Assembly: GCF_029871235.1 (NCBI RefSeq)
Contig: NZ_SSOM01000082.1
Coordinates: forward strand, 1-64,000
From: Pseudomonas sp. BN411
Lineage (GTDB): Bacteria > Pseudomonadota > Gammaproteobacteria > Pseudomonadales > Pseudomonadaceae
DNA length: 64,000 nt
Direction of reading: 5' to 3'
The stretch's first letter is position 1, and the number at the start of each line of letters is the position of its first letter. Made by a program: the position numbers and the translations under genes. Shown here piece by piece: positions 58,820 through 64,000 of this stretch. Below the pieces are notes generated by a model, which worked only from the letters and a program-made list of their open reading frames with translations, was not told where the DNA came from and searched no databases.

Positions 58820-59650
58820 TCACAACTCGACGCCGAGGCCGAAGCGCTTCTTCAGCACCCGATCCAGCAGCGATCTCGGTACCCAGCGTGCCAGCAGGGG
58901 CAGGGCGCGGCTGCCGTTGCCGATGCGTACCAGCGACGGGCGCGGTTTGCGTTGCACCGCGGCAAGCAGGGTGCGGGCGAAGTCTTCGGCCGGGGTGGGA
59001 TTGTCCTGGGAGGCGCGTGCGCGGGCGCGGATGCCTTCGCGCACCGGCCACCAGGGCGAACCCTCGGCAATCAGGTTTTCCGCCTCGCGGGTGGCGCTGG
59101 CGCCGAAGCTGGAGGCGATGGCGCCGGGCTGCACTTCCATCAGGTCGATGCCGAAGGGCGCCAGTTCCAGGCGCAGGGCATCGGAGAGGGCATGCACGGC
59201 CGCCTTGGAGGCGCAGTAGGCACCGGCGAAGGGGGTGACCAGCACGCCGGAGACGCTGCCGATGTTCACCACCAGGCCACGGCGTTTGCGCAGCAACGGG
59301 AAGCAGGCGCGGGTCACGTCCACCAGGGCGAAGACGTTGGTGTCGAACTGCTTGCGCAGGGCCTCGACGCCGCCGTCCAGCAGCGGCCCCATGGCGCCGA
59401 AACCGGCGTTGTTCACCAGCACGTCGAGGCCGCCTTCCTCCCGCTCCAGGCGCGCGGCGAGGGCCGCTACTGCGGGCTGGTCATTGACGTCCAGTGCAAC
59501 GGCGGTGAATCCGGCGGCTTCCAGCGCGGCCAGGTCCTGAGCCTTGCGGGCGGTAGCCCAGACGCTGTAGCCGGCGGCCTTGAAGGTGTTGGCCAGGGCG
59601 CGGCCGATGCCGCTGGAGCAACCGGTGATCAGGGCGGTGGGGGTGGGCAT
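58820..59650 (-). CDS. Short-chain dehydrogenase/reductase
   Basis: 276 residues of the classical SDR family: cofactor motif ALITGCSSGIGRALANTF (~6-23), NNAGFGAMGPLLDG, catalytic Ser in NIGSVSGVLVTPFAGA, and Tyr-x-x-x-Lys in YCASKAAVHALSDALRLELA. Similar proteins reduce or oxidise lipidic or unknown hydroxyls. The C-terminal part has a basic stretch (RKPRPSLVRIG). It stands alone between repeats. Confidence 0.88.
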   Translation of the reverse strand: MPTPTALITGCSSGIGRALANTFKAAGYSVWATARKAQDLAALEAAGFTAVALDVNDQPAVAALAARLEREEGGLDVLVNNAGFGAMGPLLDGGVEALRKQFDTNVFALVDVTRACFPLLRKRRGLVVNIGSVSGVLVTPFAGAYCASKAAVHALSDALRLELAPFGIDLMEVQPGAIASSFGASATREAENLIAEGSPWWPVREGIRARARASQDNPTPAEDFARTLLAAVQRKPRPSLVRIGNGSRALPLLARWVPRSLLDRVLKKRFGLGVEL

Positions 59651-59683
59651 CTCGAGTCCTTTGCAGAGGTGGCGTCCGGTTCA

Positions 59684-59802
59684 CCCTCTCCCCAGCCCTC
59701 TCCCTGTAGGGAGAGGGAGCCGTCCGTGCCACCGTCGAGGTTTGCGCGGGTTGTTTGTCTCCCCTCTCCCGCTTGCGGGAGAGGGGCCGGGGGAGAGGGT
59801 GC
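59684..59802. repeat. Intergenic CCCTCTCCC/GGGAGAGGG repeats
   Basis: Successive hairpin units: CCCTCTCCC-TGTA-GGGAGAGGG (59697-59719) and CCCTCTCCCGC-TTG-CGGGAGAGGGG (59762-59787), then GGGGGAGAGGGTG. Same repeat family as 54477-54712. Confidence 0.7.
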
Positions 59803-59809
59803 TCTTGGT

Positions 59810-60274
59810 TCAGTCGACGAATGTGCCACGCAGATTGGCGGCGCGAAACTCCAGGGATTGTGCGCGATAACCCTGGCGAATGGGCGGCAGGGCGAGGCAG
59901 TCCTGCCATTGGGCACCCGGCTGCAGTTCGGAAGGGCCGAGGTAGCGCGGACGTTCGTAGCTGGGCTGGGCCAGGTTGATGGTGTCGCCGGGGCGGAAGG
60001 CCTGTACCTGCCAGGCGAAATCACGCAGGACCGCGTCGCCGCCGTTGCGTACCTGGATCGACAGCGGGCGGTCGGAGGGGCAGCTTTGCGGAGCGTAGGA
60101 GAGCTGGATATCGAGGCGGGAGAAACGGCGTTCCGTGCCGCGTTCTTCCCAGAGCACCCAGAGGGCGATCAGGGCCACGCCGAGGACGGCCGCCAGGGAC
60201 AGCGGCAGGGCCTTGGCCGGGTAGCGCAGCAGCAGGATCAGCCAGGTCAGGAAGAGAACGGCGCCAATCAGCAT
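59810..60274 (-). CDS. Membrane protein of unknown function
   Basis: 154 residues. Two transmembrane helices at the N terminus (IGAVLFLTWLILLLRYP, LPLSLAAVLGVALIALWVLW) lead to a soluble beta-rich domain (RFSRLDIQLSYAPQSCPSDR, LSIQVRNGGDAVLRDFAWQV) ending RAANLRGTFVD. Such proteins are common in Pseudomonas and are sometimes annotated as multidrug transporters, which the sequence does not support. Confidence 0.75.
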   Translation of the reverse strand: MLIGAVLFLTWLILLLRYPAKALPLSLAAVLGVALIALWVLWEERGTERRFSRLDIQLSYAPQSCPSDRPLSIQVRNGGDAVLRDFAWQVQAFRPGDTINLAQPSYERPRYLGPSELQPGAQWQDCLALPPIRQGYRAQSLEFRAANLRGTFVD

Positions 60275-60320
60275 GGAAAGACCTCCTTGAGGCCTTCCAT
60301 GCTAGCAAGAGTGCCTATAA

Positions 60321-60378
60321 CCGAGGAGCGAGCTTGCTCGCGAAAGGTCGCCCCTTCGCCAGCAAGCCGGCTCCTACA
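60321..60378. repeat. REP element
   Basis: GAGGAGCGAGCTTGCTCGCG .. CAAGCCGGCTCCTACAGG is the typical Pseudomonas REP/BIME pair, between the membrane-protein gene and algA. Confidence 0.8.
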
Positions 60379-60380
60379 GG

Positions 60381-61823
60381 TCAGCGGGCGATGCTGTGCA
60401 CCGTCGCGCTTTGCGGCGCGCGGCCATAGACGTCATCCAGACGCTCGATGTCGTCTTCACCCAGGTAGCTGCCGGACTGCACCTCGATGATCTCCAGCGG
60501 AATCTTGCCCGGGTTGGCCAGGCGGTGCACGGAGGCGATCGGGATGTAGGTCGACTGGTTTTCGGTGAGCAGGAACACCTTCTCGTCACAGGTCACCTGG
60601 GCAGTGCCGGAGACCACGATCCAGTGTTCGGCACGGTGGTGGTGCATCTGCAGCGAAAGCTGCGCACCCGGCTTCACGGTGATGTGCTTGACCTGGAAGC
60701 GGCCACCCATGTCCACCGAGTCGTAGGAACCCCAGGGGCGGTACACGGCGCAGTGGTTCTGGGTTTCGCTGCGGCCATCGGCATCCAGCTTGTTGACCAG
60801 CTTCTTCACGTCCTGCACGCGGTCCTTGTGGGCGATCATCATGGCGTCCTTGGTTTCCACCACCACCACGTCGTCCAGGCCGATCACCGATACCAGCTTG
60901 CCGTTGCCGTGCACCAGGCAGTTATGGCTGTCCTGCACCACCACGTCGCCCTTGGTGACGTTGCCGTCCTGGTCCTTGTCGTGCACTTCCCAGATGGAGC
61001 TCCAGCTGCCCACGTCGTTCCAGCCGGCGGAGAGCGGCACCACGCAGGCACGCTCGGTCTTCTCCATTACCGCGTAGTCGATGGAGTTGTCCGGGCAGCA
61101 GGCGAAGGTGGCCGAGTCGATGCTCACCGCGATGCCGTCACGCTTGCTGCGCTCCAGGGCCAGCAGGCAGGTGTCGTAGATGTCCACGTCGTGGTGCTTC
61201 AGCTCTTCCAGGAAGCGGCTGGCGCGGAACAGGAACATGCCGCTGTTCCAGAAGTAGTCGCCGGACTCCACGTACTGGCGGGCCAGGTCTTCGTTCGGCT
61301 TCTCGACGAACTCGGCAACGCGGCTGATGCCATCCGGCAGGCGGACATCGGCCTTGCTGCGGATGTAGCCATAACCGGTTTCCGGGCGCTCGGCGGGAAC
61401 GCCGAAGAGCACCATCTCGCCCTTCTCGGCGGCGATGGTGGCCAGTGCCAGGGCCTGCTGGAAGGCACGCTGGTCACGCAGCACGTGGTCGGCCGGAAGC
61501 ACCAGCATCAGCTCGTCACGGCCTTCGGCCAGAAGCTGCATGGCAGCGATCGCCACGGCCGGCGCGGTGTTGCGGCCGAAGGGCTCGAGCAGCATGGCCT
61601 GGGCCTGGATGCCGACGGCGTCGAGCTGCTCCTGCACGATGAAGCGGTGATCCTGGTTGGCCACCAGGACGGCCTGTTGCATGCCGTCGAAGTTCAGGCG
61701 CAGCAGGGTCTGCTGGAAAAGGGTCTGATCGCCGGTGAGGGCGAGGAACTGCTTGGGATACTGCTTGCGCGAAAGAGGCCAGAGGCGAGAGCCGCTACCG
61801 CCAGAGAGGATCACGGGAATCAT
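60381..61823 (-). CDS. algA: Mannose-1-phosphate guanylyltransferase / mannose-6-phosphate isomerase
   Basis: 480 residues from MIPVILSGGSGSRLWPLSRK, with AGGAG upstream. The N-terminal guanylyltransferase has GGSGSRLWPLSRKQYPKQF (8-26) and FVEKPNEDLA; the C-terminal cupin isomerase has LQMHHHRAEHWIVVSGTAQV (metal His) and VHRLANPGKIPLEIIEVQSG. It makes GDP-mannose and fructose-6-P/mannose-6-P interchange for alginate and other polysaccharides. It is the last gene of the alginate operon algI-algJ-algF-algA, as in other pseudomonads. Confidence 0.95.
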   Translation of the reverse strand: MIPVILSGGSGSRLWPLSRKQYPKQFLALTGDQTLFQQTLLRLNFDGMQQAVLVANQDHRFIVQEQLDAVGIQAQAMLLEPFGRNTAPAVAIAAMQLLAEGRDELMLVLPADHVLRDQRAFQQALALATIAAEKGEMVLFGVPAERPETGYGYIRSKADVRLPDGISRVAEFVEKPNEDLARQYVESGDYFWNSGMFLFRASRFLEELKHHDVDIYDTCLLALERSKRDGIAVSIDSATFACCPDNSIDYAVMEKTERACVVPLSAGWNDVGSWSSIWEVHDKDQDGNVTKGDVVVQDSHNCLVHGNGKLVSVIGLDDVVVVETKDAMMIAHKDRVQDVKKLVNKLDADGRSETQNHCAVYRPWGSYDSVDMGGRFQVKHITVKPGAQLSLQMHHHRAEHWIVVSGTAQVTCDEKVFLLTENQSTYIPIASVHRLANPGKIPLEIIEVQSGSYLGEDDIERLDDVYGRAPQSATVHSIAR

Positions 61824-61961
61824 GGTGTTTCTCCTAGAACTGTCATGGTTTGAGGGCACTGCTTCCATCGATCACATTTCTTTCTTTCCCGCCCTCTGCG
61901 TGGCGGGTAATGACCGGCGCGGTTCATCCCGCGCCGGTTCTCGCTCCGTTGAGGCCTGGCC

Positions 61962-62606
61962 TCAGGATTCGGCCGGGCGCTTGACCCAGACCGGGGAGAG
62001 CTTGCCGCCGCTGCCGGTGATGTAGAGGCAGACCACTTCACCGCGCTGCAGGGAGATGGGCTTGAGGTCGCTGACCTTGCGGGTGCCATCGAACAGGGCG
62101 AGGCCGACTTTCACCGGGTTGATCTCGCGTTCGCCACGACCCTGCGGAGCCACATCCTCGACGACCGGGGTCTTGCCGTCGGCGGTCTTCAGGGTGAGCT
62201 TCGCGTCGGACAGGTTCTGCACGCGCAGAAGGGCCTTCTGCTTGTTCGTGTAGGGCGGTTCTTCCACCAGTTGCGGGTTCTTGCCGGTCTGGTTGACCAG
62301 GGTGTAGTAGCGGTCGGCTTCCAGCTTCACCGGGAGGTTGCTGCTGCCGACCTGGGCGCTGTAGTTGCCCGCCGGGAGGAACTTGAAGTCGCTGGAGCCG
62401 AGCGGAGGTACGTCGTTCAGCGCAGTGTTGCCGACGTTGATGCTGAGCTCGCTGCTGCTGGCGTTGTAGGCGCGGACGAATGCGGAGCCCTTGGGCGCCT
62501 GCGGGCCGTACAGGCCACCTTCATCTGCCTGGGCCTGCAGGGCGCCGAGGCCGAGCACGAGGGCGCAGGCATAAGACGTCCAGCTGCGGTTGTTCTGTCG
62601 GTTCAT
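61962..62606 (-). CDS. algF: Alginate O-acetyltransferase accessory protein AlgF
   Basis: 214 residues from MNRQNNRSWTSYACALVLGL with GGAGGA upstream. A Sec signal ends near QAQADEGG. The mature periplasmic beta-rich protein (ALYGPQ/GLYGPQAPKGSAFVRAYNASS, DSKL/KLTLKTADGKTPVVEDVAP) matches AlgF, which is required with AlgI, AlgJ and AlgX for acetylation of polymannuronate. It lies 70 bp after algJ and 139 bp before algA. Confidence 0.93.
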   Translation of the reverse strand: MNRQNNRSWTSYACALVLGLGALQAQADEGGLYGPQAPKGSAFVRAYNASSSELSINVGNTALNDVPPLGSSDFKFLPAGNYSAQVGSSNLPVKLEADRYYTLVNQTGKNPQLVEEPPYTNKQKALLRVQNLSDAKLTLKTADGKTPVVEDVAPQGRGEREINPVKVGLALFDGTRKVSDLKPISLQRGEVVCLYITGSGGKLSPVWVKRPAES

Positions 62607-62675
62607 GAGGTGTTCCTCCATCTGCTCTCTTGATCGGGCCGGTTTCGGCCCTGTTTTCCCCTCGTGAGGGGAGAT

Positions 62676-63824
62676 TCAGTTACCCGAGCGCGAAGCCAGG
62701 CGTTCATCGGTGCCGGCGCCCTTGCGCAGGCCGGCGATCCATTCGGGGTCGAAATCGGACAGGTCGCTCAGCATCGGCAGGTAGCGTTCCGGGAATTCCC
62801 AGATCACCAGCTGCGGCGGGGCGTCCTTCAGTTCGTCGCTCTTGAGGTACTTGAGCATCGGCAGGATCGGCCCGTGGCCGTCCTCGGCGTGGTTGACCAG
62901 GTCACGCTGCAGGGCCTGGCGCAGGGCACCGGCGAAGTTCCACTTGTCGTTGGCGCTGTAGCTGGTGCCCACCAGCACCACCGGTACATCGCTTTCGGCG
63001 AACAGGGCGTCGTCACCGGCGGACCCTTCGTTCTCGCTGCGGGTGGAGCGTTTCTGCAGCTGGTCCGGAGCCGGCATCAGGTTCTCGAACAGCGGGTCCA
63101 GGGGCAGGAAGCGGGTCAGGTCGCCCTTGTAGGCATCCTCGCCCTGGATTTCAGTCACGTACTGCTGCGGCGTGCCACGCAGGCTCATGGCCTCGCCCAC
63201 GGCCTTGCCCAGGCTGCCGGCCACGGCTTCGGCGCCCAGCGGAGTCCAGTGGGTATCGGTCCGCAGGAAGACCTGGCCGTTGTCCTTGGCCTGTTCCAGG
63301 GTGGCGAGCAGGTCAGGGGCGAGGATTCCGGCCTTGCGCGCCACGCCACGGAAGCGCTCATAGAGGTCCTGGCGCAGGGCGGTGGGAGTGGTTTCGCCCA
63401 CGTACTCGGGGTAGAGGCGGGACTTGGACGGGATGATGGCCAGCACCAGTTCCACGTTGTGCCGCGCCAGTTCGTCGCGCACGCCCCCGATCAGTGCCAG
63501 GTTGTCACGCACATGGCGATTGCCCTCGGCTACCGGGTCGAACTCCTCGTCCGAGTAGAGCCAGCCGTCCTGGCCGATGACCACGCCCTGGCGGCCTTCG
63601 CCGAACAGTTTGTAGTCCAGCAGCGCCCAGAGGTTGGTACCCAGTTGCTTGATCGGGAACTGGTCGTCGTAGCGCTTCTCGAAGGCCTGGGCCAGCTTGC
63701 CGTCCAGCACGCTGGTTTCACTGGACACGGAGAAGCCCAGTACCCCGCGCAGGGACCACAGGCTGAGGGCCAGCAACAGGGCGGAGAAGAGCAGGATGTA
63801 GAGCAGGTTCAGGGTTCTGTTCAT
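62676..63824 (-). CDS. algJ: Alginate O-acetyltransferase AlgJ
   Basis: 382 residues from MNRTLNLLYILLFSALLLAL, with GGAG upstream. An N-terminal membrane anchor precedes an SGNH/DHHW-type domain: GQDGWLYSDEEFDP, RTDTHWTPLGAEAVA (Asp-x-His) and a Ser motif LVGTSYSANDKWNF. AlgJ acetylates mannuronate residues in the periplasm or passes acetyl from AlgI. The upstream neighbour is algI. Confidence 0.94.
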   Translation of the reverse strand: MNRTLNLLYILLFSALLLALSLWSLRGVLGFSVSSETSVLDGKLAQAFEKRYDDQFPIKQLGTNLWALLDYKLFGEGRQGVVIGQDGWLYSDEEFDPVAEGNRHVRDNLALIGGVRDELARHNVELVLAIIPSKSRLYPEYVGETTPTALRQDLYERFRGVARKAGILAPDLLATLEQAKDNGQVFLRTDTHWTPLGAEAVAGSLGKAVGEAMSLRGTPQQYVTEIQGEDAYKGDLTRFLPLDPLFENLMPAPDQLQKRSTRSENEGSAGDDALFAESDVPVVLVGTSYSANDKWNFAGALRQALQRDLVNHAEDGHGPILPMLKYLKSDELKDAPPQLVIWEFPERYLPMLSDLSDFDPEWIAGLRKGAGTDERLASRSGN

Positions 63825-63836
63825 GGTCGGCTCCAC

Positions 63837-64000
63837 TCAGAACTGGAAGTACAGGAAGGGCGAGAAGCTCTGCGCCGAGAGCTTCAGCACCGAGGCGGCG
63901 AACAGCAGGAGCACGGCGGCGTGGAAGGCGAGGGCGCCGAGCTTCACGCGGCTGACGGTGAGGGTGGCGCTGCCGTCTGCATTGATGGCGATGCCGTCGT
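63837..64000 (-). CDS. algI: Alginate O-acetyltransferase AlgI (C-terminal end, partial)
   Basis: The last ~54 codons run off the right edge. The reverse frame reads AINADGSATLTVSRVKLGAL, AAVLLLFAASVLKLS and ends SPFLYFQF-stop, matching the C terminus of MBOAT-family AlgI, the membrane protein that moves acetyl groups across the inner membrane for alginate acetylation. It ends 12 bp before the algJ start. Confidence 0.9.
   Translation of the reverse strand, partial: DGIAINADGSATLTVSRVKLGALAFHAAVLLLFAASVLKLSAQSFSPFLYFQF

Overview
The window is bacterial and fits a high-GC Pseudomonas (sensu lato). The right part carries guaB-guaA, tadA, mltF, purL and xseA in an arrangement like that around PA3763-PA3777 of P. 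aeruginosa, followed by the end of an alginate cluster (algI-algJ-algF-algA). REP-type repeats and the OprD porins also fit the genus.

There are two different halves. From the left edge to about 37,485 the DNA looks less GC-rich and is accessory in character. It holds catabolic genes, many LysR-type regulators, several decayed genes, an H-NS-like silencer of the MvaT family and, at its right end, three large tyrosine recombinases plus a small partner protein. The first recombinase gene starts only about 40 bp from a mechanosensitive channel gene that is cut off inside its MscS domain. I read this as one boundary of an integrated element whose other end lies outside the window.

Layout of the left half: (1) 1-6,900, a partial acnB-type aconitase, two 3-hydroxyisobutyrate-dehydrogenase-family enzymes each next to a small ferredoxin-fold protein (DUF1330, YciI), and two related LysR regulators; TGCACA/TGTGCA sites recur upstream of these genes. 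(2) 7,250-14,840, LysR, quinone oxidoreductase with a ruined divergent HxlR regulator, OprD porin, methylmalonate-semialdehyde dehydrogenase (mmsA) and an MHS-family transporter. (3) 15,759-26,430, LysR divergent from an Ldh2-type dehydrogenase, a binding-protein-like protein without signal peptide, a CitMHS citrate transporter and a TerC-family protein; then a second OprD porin with stop codons in its signal peptide, an acetolactate-synthase-type enzyme, gabD, and a fragment of an AbrB-type membrane protein. (4) 26,400-31,300, small accessory genes: HAD protein, orphan MbcA/ParS-type antitoxin, DUF6988 protein, a transposase scrap, a TetR-GST pair with two clear operators, a hypothetical gene and the MvaT-like gene. 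(5) 31,655-37,442, the recombinase module.

The metabolic genes suggest uptake (porins, MHS, CitMHS) and oxidation of small branched or tricarboxylic acids, with semialdehydes passed to CoA esters or succinate. The exact substrate cannot be read from sequence. The right half is ordinary core genome: peptidoglycan enzymes, exonuclease VII, GMP synthesis, an intradiol-dioxygenase-like protein, multicopper oxidase, tRNA deaminase, amino-acid permease, PurL, small regulators and transporters, then alginate acetylation and precursor genes.
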